From positions 30,182,001-30,246,000 of the forward strand of contig CM072801.1 in assembly GCA_037013495.1 (NCBI GenBank): 64,000 nt of DNA, given 5' to 3'. This DNA is from Hippophae tibetana (lineage: Eukaryota; Streptophyta; Magnoliopsida; Rosales; Elaeagnaceae). Position numbers and translations under genes: made by a program. Positions within the stretch are counted from its first letter, which is position 1. The number at the start of each line of letters is the position of its first letter. This document shows, in pieces, positions 1 through 12,400 of this stretch. The notes beneath the pieces are model-generated. The model saw only the letters and a list, made by a program, of their open reading frames with translations. It was not told the DNA's origin and searched no databases.

Positions 1-658
1 GTTCCGCATCATTTGGTATCAAAGCCTTTGTTGCTGAAAATATGTTATCTATCTTCTAATATTTATTTTTTGAATTTTACATTTAAAAAAACTTTCCCAT
101 TGAATTTTTTGTGTTTTCATTATACACAAATCACAAAGAAAGATAAATATTTGTATACCAATTCTTGTGTTTTCTTTTAATTTAATTGTCATTATTTTGT
201 CTTTCTATTTCATTTCCTTTCTTTCTTTAAATTCTTTGTACCTTTTTCTTGTGTCATGTTTTCTGTGTTCAATCTGTTTTTGTTATTGAAAGAAACAATA
301 GAGATACTACAGTTCATAGTTTCAAGAAAAACAAGGTTATTAATATCGGTGGCAATATTAAACTGTTGCAACTTTTAATTCGTGCATCGAAATGATTATT
401 ACAATGTAGCACATCGCAGCTCTTTCGATTCCAAAAAAGGTAATGAAAGAATAGTTTAGTCATCGGGATTGTTTTAACCAAAATTACTTTGTTTACACTA
501 CTTGCCAACCTCTAATAGGTTGGTGGCATCTCATTGCATTGTTTTCTGTTCTTGTTCTTTTGGGTTCCAATTTGGTCATCTTAACCCTTTTCTAAGAAAT
601 TTACTCATTCTTAGTCCTTTGAGTTCCTACGTTGTTCGCCTAAAGGTTCCGCATCATT

Positions 659-671
659 TGGTATCAAAGCC
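659..671 (+). other. Primer-binding-site-like motif of the satellite (representative copy)
   Basis: TGGTATCAAAGCC stands here, preceded by GCATCATT. Nearly all monomers in the window carry the same motif at the same place, with occasional changes such as TATCAATACC. It agrees at 12 of 13 positions with the retroelement primer site for plant initiator tRNA-Met (TGGTATCAGAGCC), and an LTR-like terminal CA lies two bases before it. Functional meaning is inferred, not shown; chance similarity is possible. Confidence 0.4.
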
Positions 672-3600
672 TTGGTTGCTGAAAATATGGTATCTATCTT
701 CATATGTTCATTTTTTGAATTTTACATTTAAAAAAACTTTGTCCATTTAATTTTCTTTGCTTTCATAAGTAACAAACCACAAAGAAAGATAGATATTTGT
801 ATAACAGGTCTTGTGTTTTCTTACAATTTTGTAGTCATTATTTTGTCCTTCAACTTAATTTCCTAGTTGTATTTAAATTCTTTTTACCTTTTTCTTGTTT
901 TATGTTTTCTGTGTGCAACCTATTCTTGCTTTTGAAAGAAACAATATGGCTACTGTATTTCGTAGTTTCAAGAAAAACTAGTTTATTAATATCGGGGCAA
1001 TATTGAACTATTGTAACTTTTAATTCGTTCAAAGAAATGACTATTGTACTGTATCAAATCGTAGCTCTTTCGATTCCTTAAAACACACTGCAAGAATAGT
1101 TTAGTTATCGGCATTTTTTTAACGAAAATTACTTTGTTTACACTACTTTCCACCCTCTAATATATAGGTGGCATCTCATTGCGTTGTAAGCTGTTCTTGT
1201 TCTTTTGGGTTCAAATTTGATCATCTTAACCCATTTCGAAGCAATTTACTCATTCTTAATCTTTTGAGTTCCTAGGTTGTCCACATAAAGGGTCCGCATC
1301 ATTTGGTATCAAAGCCTTTGTTGCTGAAAATATGTTATCTATCTTCTTATATTTATTTTTTTGAATTTTACATTTCCAAAAACTTTGTCCAATGAATTTT
1401 CTGTGTTTTCATTAGACACAAATCACAAAGAAAGATAGATATTTGTATACCAAGTCTTGTGTTTTATTTTAATTTTGTTGTCATTATTTTTTCTTTCGAT
1501 TTCATTTCCTTTCTCTCTTTAAATTCTTTGTATCTTTTTCTTGTGTCATGTTTTCTGTGTACAATCTGTTTTTTTATTGAAAGAAATAATAGAGATACTA
1601 GAGTTCATAGTTTCAAGAAAAACTAGGTTATTAATATCGATGGCAGTATTAAACTGTGGCAACTTTTAATTTGTGCATCGAAATGAGTATTGTAATGGAG
1701 CAAATCGCAGCTCTTTCGTTTCCTAAAAAGTCAATGAAAGAATAGTTTATTTATCGGCATTTTTTTAACCAAAATTACTTTGTTTACACTAATTGCCAAC
1801 CTCTAATAGGTTGGTGGCATCTCATTGCATTGTTTTCTGTTATTGTTCTTTTGGGTTCGAATTTGATCATCTTAACCCTTTTCCAAGCAATTTACTCATT
1901 CTTAATCCTTTGAGTTCCTATGTTTTTTGCCTAAAGGTTCCGCATTATTTGATATCAAAGCCTTGGTTGCTGAAAATATGGTATCTATCTTCATATATTC
2001 ATTTTTTGAATTTTACATTTAAAAAAACTTTGCCCATTTATTTTTCTTTTCTTTCATAAGTAACAAACCACAAAGAAAGATAGATATTTGTATAACAAGT
2101 CTTATGTTTTCTTACAATTTTGTAGTCATTATTTTGTCTTTCGACTTAATTTCCTATTTTTATTTAAATTCTTTGTACCTTTTTCTTGTTTTATGTTTTT
2201 TGTGTGCAACCTATTTTTGCTTTTGAAAGAAACAATGGAGCTACCGTATTTCGTAGTTTCAAGAAAAACTAGGTTATTAATATCGGTGGCAATATTAAAC
2301 TATTGTAACTTTTAATTCATGCATCGAAATGACTATTGTACTGTATCAAATCGTAGCTCTTTCGATTCCTAAAAACACACTGCAAGAATAGTTTAGTTAT
2401 CGGCATTGTTTTAGCCAAAATTATTTTGTTTACACTACTTGCCAACCCTTATAGATAGGTGGCATCTCATTGTGTTGTTAGCTGTTCTTGTTCATTTGGG
2501 TTCAAATTTGATCATCTTAATCCATTTCGAAGCAATTTACTAATTCTTAGTCTTTTGAGTTCCTAGGTTGTCCGCATAAAGGTTCCGCATCATTTGGTAT
2601 CAAAGCCTTTGTTGCTGAAAATATGTTATCTACCTTCTAATATTTATTTTTTTGAATTTTACATTTCAAAAAACTTTGTCCACTGAATTTTCTGTGTTTT
2701 CATTAGACACAAACCACAAAGAAAGATAGTTATTTGTATACCAAATGCTGTATTTTCTTTTAATTTTGTTGTCATTATTTTGTCTTTCGATTTCATTTCC
2801 TTTCTTTCTTTAAATTCTTTGTACCTTTTGCTTCTGTCGTGTTTTCTGTGTTCAATCTGTTTTTTTATTGAAAGAAACAATAAAGATACTACAGTTCATA
2901 ATTTCAAGAAAAACTAGTTTACTAATATCGGTGCAATATTAAACTATTGTAACTTTTAATTCGTGAATAGAAATGACTATTGTACTGTATCAAATCGTAG
3001 CTCTTTCGATTCCTAAAAACGCACTGCAAGAATAGTTTAGTTATTGGCATTTTTTTAACCAAAATTACTTTGTTTACAATACTTTCCAATCACTAATATA
3101 TCGGTGGCATCTCATTGCATTGAAAGCTGTTCTTGTTGTTTTGGGTTCAAATTTGATCATCTTAACCCATTTCGAAGAAATTTTCTCATTCTTAATCCTT
3201 TGAGTTCCTAGGTTGTCTGCATATAGGTCCCGTATCATTTGGTATCAAAGCTTTTGTTGCTGAAAATATGTTATCTATCTTCTTATATTTAGTTTTTTGA
3301 ATTCTACATTTCAAAAAACTTTGTCCATTGAATTTTCTGTGTTTTCATTAGACACAAACCATAAAGAAAGATAGTTATTTGTATACCAAATGTTGTGTTT
3401 TCTTTAATTTTGTTGTCATTATTTTGTCTTTCGATTTCATTTCCTTTCCTTCTTTAAATTCTTTGTACCTTTTGCTTATGTCGTGTTTTTTGTGTTCAAT
3501 CTGTTTTTTTATTGAAAGAAACAATAGAGATACTACAATTCATAGTTTCAAGAAAAACTAGTTATTAATATCGGTGGCAATGTTAAACTGTTGCAACTTT

Positions 3601-3747
3601 TAATTCGTGCATCGAAATGACTATTGTACTGTATCAAATTGTAGCTCTTTCGATTCCTAAAAACACACTGCAAGAACAGTTTAGTTATTGGCATTTTTTG
3701 AACAAAATTTACTTTGTTTACACTACTTTCCAACCTCTAATATATTG

Positions 3748-4362
3748 GTGGCATATCATTGCGTTGTAAGTTGTTCTTGTTCTTTTGGGTTCAAATTTGA
3801 TCATCTTAATCTTTTGAGTTCCTATATTGTCCGCATAAAGGGTCCGCATCATTTGGTATCAAAGCCTTTGTTGCTGAAAATATGTTATCTATCTTCTTAT
3901 ATTTATTTTTTTGAATTTTACATTTCAAAAAACTTTGTTCATTGAAATTTCTATGTTTTCATTAGACACAAATCACAAAGAAAGATAGATATTTGTATAC
4001 CAAGTCTTGTGTTTTCTTTTAATTTTGTTGTCATTATTTTGTCTTTCGATTTCATTTCCTTTCTTTCTTTAAATTCTTTGTACCTTTTTCTTGTGTCATG
4101 TTTTCTGTGTTCAATCTGTTTTTTATTGGAAGAAACAATAGAGATACTAGAGTTCATAGTTTCAAGAAAAAGTAGGTTATTAATATCGGTGGCAATATTA
4201 AACTCTGGCAACTTTTAATTCGTGCATTGAAATGACTATTATAATGGAGGAAATCGCAGCTCTTTAGATTCCTAAAAAGACAATGAAAGAATAGTTTAGT
4301 TATCAGAATTGTTTTAACCAAAATTACTTTCTTTACACTACTTGGCAACCTCTAATAGGGTT
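3748..4362. repeat. Class A satellite monomer with a ~30-bp internal deletion
   Basis: The distance to the next anchor is 615 bp instead of about 645. The segment that normally reads CCCATTTCGAAGCAATTTAC and onward is missing at about 3804-3809. The two ends are joined at TCTTAA, a short direct repeat present on both sides of the lost piece in intact monomers, which fits slippage or microhomology-mediated deletion. Confidence 0.8.
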
Positions 4363-6929
4363 GTGGCATATCATTGCATTGTTTTCTGTTCTTGTTCTTT
4401 TGGGTTCCAATTTGATCATCTTAAACCTTTTCTAAGAAATTTACTCATTCTTAGTCCTTTGAGTTCCTACGTTGTTCGCCTAAAGGTTCCGCATCATTTG
4501 GTATCAAAGCCTTGGTTGCTGAAAATATGGTATCTATCTTCATATGTTCATTTTTTGAATTTTACATTTAAAAAAACTTTGTCCATTTAATTTTCTTTGC
4601 TTTCATAAGTAACAAACCACAAAGAAAGATAGATATTTGTATAACAAGTCTTGTGTTTTCTTACAATTTTGTAGTCATTATTTTGTCTTTCGACTTAATT
4701 TCCTAGTTTTATTTAAATTCTTTGTACCTTTTTCTTGTTTTATGTGTTCTGTGTGCAACCTATTTTTGCTTTGGAAAGAAACAATAGAGCTACCGCATTT
4801 CTTAGCTTCAACAAAAACTAGGTTATTAATATGGGTGGCAACTTAAAACTGTTGTAACTTTTAATTCGTGCATCAAAATGACTATTGTACTGTATCAAAT
4901 TGTAGCTCTTTCCATTCCTAAAAACACACTGGAAGAATAGTTTAGTTATCGGAATTTTTTTAACCAAAATTACTTTGTTTACACTACTTTCCAACCTCTT
5001 ATAGATAGGTGGCATATCATTGCGTTGTAAGCTGTTCTTGTTCTTTTGGGTTCAAATTTGATCATCTTAACCCATTTCAAAGCAATTTACTCATTCTTAG
5101 TCTTTTAACACCAAGGTTGTCCGCATAAAGGTTCCGCATCATTTGGTATCACAGCATTTGTTGCTTAAAATATGTTATCTATCTTCTTATATTTCTTTTT
5201 TGAATTTTACATTTAAAAAAACTTTGCCATTGAATTTTCTGTGTTTTCATTATACACAAATCACAAAGAAAGATAGATATTTGTATCCCAATTCTTGTGT
5301 TTTCTTTTAATTTAATTGTCATTATTTTGTCTTGTGAATTCATTACCTTTCTTTCTTTAAATTCTTTGTACCTTTTTCTTGTGTCATGTTTTCTGTGTTC
5401 AATATGTTTTTGTTATTGAAAGAAACAATAGAGATACTACAGTTCATAGTTTCAAGAAAAACTTGGTTATTAATATCGGTGGCAATATTAAACTGTTGCA
5501 ACTTTTAATTCGTGCATCGAAATGATTATTATAATGTAGCAAATCACAGCTCTTTCGATTCCAAAAAAGACAATGAAAGAATAGTTTAGTTATCGGGATT
5601 GTTTTAACCAAAATTACTTTGTTTACACTACTTGCCAACCTCTAATAGGTTGGTGGCATCTCATTTCATTGTTTTCGGTTCTTGTTCTTTTGGGTTCCAA
5701 TTTGATCATCTTAACCCTTTTCTAGGCAATTTACTCATTCTTAGTCCTTTGAGTTCCTATGTTGTTCGCCTAAAGGTTACGCATCATTTGGTATCAAAGC
5801 CTTGGTTGCTGAAAATATGGTATCTATCTTCATATGTTCATTTTTTGAATTTTACATTTAAAAAAACATTGTCCATTTAATTTTCTTTGCTTTCATAAGT
5901 AATAAACCACAAAGAAAGATAGATATTTGTATAACAAGTCTTGTGTTTTCTTAGAATTTTGTAGTCATTATTTTGTCTTTCGACATAATTTCCAAGTTTT
6001 ATTTAAATTCTTTGTACCTTTTTCTTGTTTTATGTTTTTTGTGGGCAACCTATTTTTGCTTTTGAAAGAAACAATAGAGCTAAGGCATTTCGTAGTTTCT
6101 AGAAAGACTAGGTTATTAATATCGGTGTTAATATTAAACTGTTGTAACTTTTAATTCGTGCAACGAAATGACTATTGTACTGTATCAAATCGTAGCTGTT
6201 TCGATTCCTAAAAACACACTGCAAGAATAGTTTAGTTATCGGCATTTTTTTTACCAAAATTATTTTGTTTTGCACTACTTGCCAACCTCTAAAAGATAAG
6301 TGGCATCTGATTGCGTTGTAATCTGTTCTTGTTCTTTTGGGTTCAAATTTGATCATCTTAACCCATTTCGAAGCAATTTCCTCATTCCTAATCCTTTGAG
6401 TTCATATGTTGTTCCCTTAAAGGTTCCGCATCATTTGGTATCAAAGCCTTTGTTGCTGAAAATATGTTATCTATCTTCTTATATTTATTTTTTGAATTTT
6501 ACATTTAAAAAAACTTTGTCCATTGAATTTTCTGTGTTTTCATTATACGCAAATCACAAAGACAGATAGATATTTGTATACCAATTCTTGTGTTTTCTTT
6601 TAATTTTGTTGTCATTATTTTGTCTTTCGATTTCAATTCCTTTCTTTCTTTAAATTCTTTGTACCTTTTTCTTGTGTGTTGTTTTCTATCTTCAATCTCT
6701 TTTTGTTATTGGAAGAAACAATAGAGATACTACACTTCATAGTTTCAAGAAAAACTAGGTTATTAATATCGGTGGCAATATTAAACTGTTGCAACTTTTA
6801 ATTCGTGCATCGAAATGACTATTATAATGTAGCAAATCGTAGCTCTTTAGATTCCTAAAATGACAATGAAAGAATAGTTTAGTTATCGGAATTTTGTTTT
6901 AATTTGTTTACGCTATTTTCCAACCTCTA

Positions 6930-7507
6930 ATAGGTTGGTGGCATCTCATTGCATTGTTTTCTGTTCAAATGTTGTTTTAATAAAGGTTCCGCATCATTTG
7001 GTATCAAAGCCTTGGTTTCTGAAAATATGGTATCTATCTTCATATATTCATTTTTTGAATTTTACATTTAAAAAACTCTGTCTATTTAATTTTCTTTGCT
7101 TTCATAAGTAACAAACCACAAAGAAAGATAGATATTTGTATAACAAGTCTTGTGTTTTGTTACAATTTTGTAGTCATTATTTTGTCTTTCGACGAAATTT
7201 CTTAGTTGTATTTAAATTCTTTGTATCTTTTTCATGTTTTATGTTTTCTATGTGCAACCTATTTTTCCTTTTGAAACAAACAATAGAGCTACTACATTTC
7301 GTAGATTCAAGAAAAACTAGGTTATTAATATGGGTGGCAACTTTAAACTGTTGTAACTTTTAATTCGTGCATCGAAATGACTATTGTACTGTATCAAATT
7401 GTAGCCCTTTCGATTCCTAAAAACACACTGCAATAATAGTTTAGTTATCCTCATTTTTTTAACCAAAATTACTTTGGTTACACTACTTTCCAACATCTAA
7501 TAGATAG
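6930..7507. repeat. Class B satellite monomer with a ~67-bp internal deletion
   Basis: Anchor spacing is 578 bp. After CTGTTC near 6966 the usual block running to the GTTCGCC motif is missing, and the sequence passes directly to a degraded TTGTTTTAATAAAGG. Just upstream, near 6895-6905, about 10-15 bp are also missing from the AACCAAAATTACTTTG block. Confidence 0.75.
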
Positions 7508-9426
7508 GTGGCATATCATTGCGTTGTAAGCTATTCTTGTTCTTTTGGGTTCAAATTTGATCATCTTAACCTATTTCGAAGCAATTTACTCATTCTTAAT
7601 CTTTTGAGTTCCTTGGTTGTCCGCATAAAGGTTCCGCATCGTTTGGTATCAAAGCCTTTGTTGCGGAAAATATGTTATCTATCTTCTTATATTTAATTTT
7701 TTGAATTTTACATTTAAAAAAACTTTGTTCATTGAATTTTCTGTGTTTTCATTAGACACAAATCACAAAGAAAGATAGTTATTTGTATACCAAGTCTTGT
7801 GTTTTCTTTCAATTTTGTTGTCATTATTTTGTCTTTCGATTTCATTTCCTATCTTTCTTTAAATTCTTTGTACCTTTTTCTTGTGTTTTGTTTTCTGTGT
7901 TCAATCTGTTTTTGTTATTGAAAGAAACAATAGAGATACTACAATTCCTAGTTTTAAGAAAAACTAGGTTATTCATATCGGTGGCAATATTAAACTGTTG
8001 CAACTTTTAATTCGTGCATCGAAATGACTATTATAATGTAGAAAATCGCAGTTCTTTCGATTCCTAAAAAGACAATGAAAGAATAGTTTAGTTATCGGAA
8101 TTTTGTTTTAACCAAAATTACTTTGTTTACACTAGTTGCCAACCTCTAATAGGTCGTGGCATCTCATTGCATTGTTTTCTGTTCTGGTTCTTTTGGGTTC
8201 CAATTTGATCATCTGAACCCTTTTCTAAGCAATTTACTCATTCTTAATGTTTTGAGTTCCTATGTTGTTCGCCTAAAGGTTACGCATCATTTGGTATCAA
8301 AGCCTTGGTTGCTGAAAATATGGTATCTATCTTCATATATTCATATTTTGAATTTTACATTTAAAAAAACTTTGTCCATTTAATTTTCTTTGCTTTCACA
8401 AGTAACAAACCACAAAGAAAGATAGATATTTGTATAACAAGTCTTGTGTTTTCTTACAATTATGTAGTCATGATTTTTTCTTTCGACTAAATTTCCTAGT
8501 TGTATTTAAATTCTTTGTACCTTTCCCTAGTTTTATGTTTTCTGTGAGCAACCTATTTTTGCTTTTGAAACAAACAATAGAGCTACTGCATTTCGTAGTT
8601 TCAAGAAAAACTAGGTTATTAATATGGGTGGCAACTTTAAACTGTTGTAACTTTTAATTCGTGCATCGAAATGACTATTGTACTGTATCAAATTGTAGCT
8701 CTTTCGATTCCTAAAAACACAGTGCAAGAATAGTTTAGTTATCGGCATTTTTTTTGCCAAAATTATTTTGTTTACACTACTTGCCAACCTCTAAAAGATA
8801 GGTGGCATCTCATTGCGTTGTAATCTGTTCTTGTTCTTTTGGGTTCAAATTTGATCATCTTAACCCATTTCGAAGCAATTTACTTATTCTTAATCCTTTA
8901 AGTTCATAAGTTGTTCCCTTAAAGGTTCTGTACCATTTGGTATCAAACCTTTTGTTGCTGAAAATATGTTATCTATCTTCTTATATTTAATTTTAGAATT
9001 TTACATTTAAAAAAACTTTGGCCATTGAATTTTCTGTGTTTTCATTATATACAAATCACAAAGAAAGATAGATATTTGTATACCAAGTCTTGTGTTTTCT
9101 TTCAATTTTGTTGTCATTATTTTGTCTTTCGATTTCATTTCCTTTCTTTCTTTAACTTTTGTGTACCTTTTTCTTGTCTCATGTTTTCTGTGTACAATCT
9201 GTTTTTGTTTTTGAAAGAAACAATAGAGATACTACAGTTCATAGTTTCAAGAAAAACTAGGTTATTAATATAGGTTGCAATATTAAACTGTTGCAACTTT
9301 TAATTCGTGCATCGAAATGACTATTATAATGTAGCAAATCGCAGCTCTTTCGATTTCTAAAAAGACAATGAAAGAATAGTTTAGTTATCAGCATTTTTTT
9401 AACCAAAATTACATTTATTACACTAC

Positions 9427-12400
9427 TTGCCAACCTCTAATAGGTTGATGGCATCTCATTGCATTGTTTTCAGTTCTTGTTCTTTTGGGTTCCAATTTGA
9501 TAGACTTAACCCTTTTCTAAGCAACTTACTCATTCTTAATCCTTCGAGTTCCTATGTTGTTCGCCTAAAGGTTCCGCATCATTTGGTATCAAAGCCTTGG
9601 TTGTTGAAAATATGGTATCTATCTTCATATTTTCATTTTTTGAATTTTACATTTAAAAAGACTTTGTACATTTAATTTTCTTTGCTTTCATAAGGAACAA
9701 ACCACAAAGAAAGAGAGATATTTGTATAACTAGTCTTGTGTTTTCTTACAAATTTGTAGTCATTATTTTGTCTTTCGACTTAATTTCCTATTTTTATTTA
9801 AATTCTTTGTACCTTTTTCTTGTTTTATGTTTTCTGTGTGCAACCTATTTTTTCTTTTGAAAGAAACAATAGAGCTACTGCATTTCGTAGTTTCAAGAAA
9901 AACTATATTATTAATATCGGTGGCAATATTAAACTATTGTAACTTCTAATTCGTGCATGGAAATGACTATGGTACTGTATCAAATCGTAGCTCTTTCGAT
10001 TCCTAAAAAGAAACTACAAGAATAGTTTAGTTATCGGCATTTTTTTAGCCATAATTACTTTGTTTACACTACTTTCCAACCTCTAAAAGATTGGTGGCAT
10101 CTGATTGCATTGTTATCAGTTCTTGTTCTTTTGGGTTCCAATTTGATCATCTCAATCCTTTTGTAAGAAATTTACTCATTCTTAATCCTTCGAGTTCCTA
10201 TGTAGTTCCCCTAAAGGTTCCGCATCATTTGGTATCAAAACCTTGGTTGCTAAAAATATGGTAGGTATCTTCATATTTTCATTTTTTGAATTTTACATTT
10301 AAAAAGACTTTGTCTATTTAATTTTTTTGCTTTCATAAGTAACAAACCACAAAGAAAGATATATATTTGTATAACAAGTCTTGTGTTTTCTTACAATTTT
10401 GTAGTCATTATTCTGTCTTTCAACTTAATTTCCTAGTCTTATTTAAATTCTTTGTACCTATTTGTTGTGTTATGTTTTCTGTGTGCAACCTATTTTGCTT
10501 TTGAAAGAAACAATAGAGCTATTCCATTTCGTAGTTTCAAGAAAAACTAGTTTATTAATATCGGTGGCAATATTACACTATTGTAACTTGTAATTCGTGC
10601 ATCGAAATGACTATTGTACTTTATCAAATCGTAGCTCTTTCCATTCCTAAAAACACACTGCAAGAATAGTTTAGTTATTGGCATTTTTTTAACCAATATT
10701 ACTTTGTTTACACTACTTTCCAACCTCTAATAGATAGGTGGCATCTCATTGCGTTGTAAGCTGTTCTTGTTCTTTTGGCTTAAAATTTGATCATCTTAAC
10801 CCATTTCGAAGAAATTTACTCACTCTTAATCTTTTTAGTTCCTAGGTTGTCCGCATAAAGGTTCCGCATCATTTGGTATCAAAGCCTTTGTTGCTGAAAA
10901 TATGTTATCTATCTTCTTATATTTATTTTTTTGAATTTTACATAGAAAAAAACTTTGTCCATTGAATTTAATGTGTTTTCATTAGATACAAATCACAAAG
11001 AAAGATAGATATTTGTATACCAAGTCTTGTGTTTTCTTTTAATTTTGTTGTCATTATTTTGTCTTTCGATTTCAAATCCTTTCTTTCTTTAAATTCTTTG
11101 TACCTTTTTCTATTGTCATGTTTTCTGAGTTCAATCTATTTTTGTTATTGAAAGAAACATTAGAGATACTACAGTTCATAGTTTGAAGAAAAACTAGGTT
11201 ATTAATATTGGTGGCAATATAAAATTGTTGTAACTTTTAATTCTTGCATCGAAATGACTATTATAATGTAGCAAATCGCAGCTCATTCGATTCCTAAAAA
11301 GACAATGAAAGAATAGTTTAGTTATCGGCATTTTTTAACCAAAATTACATTGTTTACACTACTTCCCAACCTTTAATAGGTTGGTGGCATCTCATTGCAT
11401 TTTTTCTGTTCTTGTTCTTATGGGTTCCAATTTGATCATCATAACCCTTTTCTTAGAAATTTACTCATTCTTAATCCTTCGAGTTCCTATGTTGTTCGCC
11501 TAAAGGTTCCGCATCATTTGGTATCAAAACCTTGGTTGCTTAAAATATGGTATCCATCTTCATATTTTCATTTTTTTGAATTTTACACTTAAAAAGGCTT
11601 TGTCCATTTAATTTTCTATGCTTTCATTAGGAACAAACCACAAAGAAAGAGAGATATTTGTATAACAAGTCTTGTGTTTTCTTACAATTTTGTAGTCATT
11701 ATTTTGTCTTTCGACTTAATTTCCTAGTTTTATTTAAATTCTTTGTCCATGTTTCTTTGTTTATGTTTTCTGTGTGCAACCTATTTTTGCTTTTGAAAGA
11801 AACAATAGAGCTACTACATTTCGTAGTTTCAAGAAAAACTAGGTTATTAATATCGTTGCCAATATTAAACTATTGTAACATTTAATTCATGCATGGAAAT
11901 GACTACTGTACTTTATCAAATGGTAGCGCTTTCGATTCCTAAAAACACACTGCAAGAATAGTTTAGTTATCGGCATTTTTTTAGCCAAAATAACTTTGTT
12001 TACACTACTTTCCAACCTCTAATAGATAGGTGGCAACTCATTGCGTTGTAAGCTGTTCTTGTTCTTTTGGGTTCAAATTTTATCATCTTAACCCATTTCG
12101 AAGCAATTTACTCACTCTTAATCTTTTTAGTTCCTAGGTTGTCCGCATAAAGGTTCCGCATCATTTGGTATCAAAGCCTTTGTTGCTGAAAATATGTTAT
12201 CTATCTTCTTATATTTATTTTTTTGAATTTTACATTTAAAAAAACTTTGTCCATTGAATTTTCTGTGTTTTCATTAGACACAAATCACAAAGAAAGATAG
12301 ATATTTGTATACCATGTCTTGTGTTTTCTTTTAAATTTGTTGTCATTATTTTGTCTTTCGATTTCATATCCTTTCTTTCTTTAAATTCTTTGTACCTTTT

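Larger units (their letters stand above)
1..9426. repeat. Satellite sub-region dominated by alternating B-A dimers
   Basis: Monomer order by anchor is B 525, A 1167, B 1815, A 2459, A 3104, A 3748, B 4363, A 5009, B 5653, A 6299, B 6930, A 7508, B 8155, A 8802, so the main period is a dimer of about 1290 bp. Copies differ from each other by more scattered substitutions and indels than copies further right, and two are internally deleted. By inference this is an older, less homogenised part of the array. Confidence 0.75.

Noticed and set aside
659-671. Satellite motif TGGTATCAAAGCC read as part of a tRNA gene
   Set aside because: Only the 3' end resembles initiator tRNA-Met on the minus strand. 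The rest of a tRNA cloverleaf is absent, and the match includes the CCA end, which plant nuclear tRNA genes do not encode. A primer-site reading is better.
1060-1085. TTTCGATTCCTAAAA of the monomers considered as a CENP-B-box-like site
   Set aside because: It shares only the TTCG start with the CENP-B box and lacks the internal A and the CGGG end.
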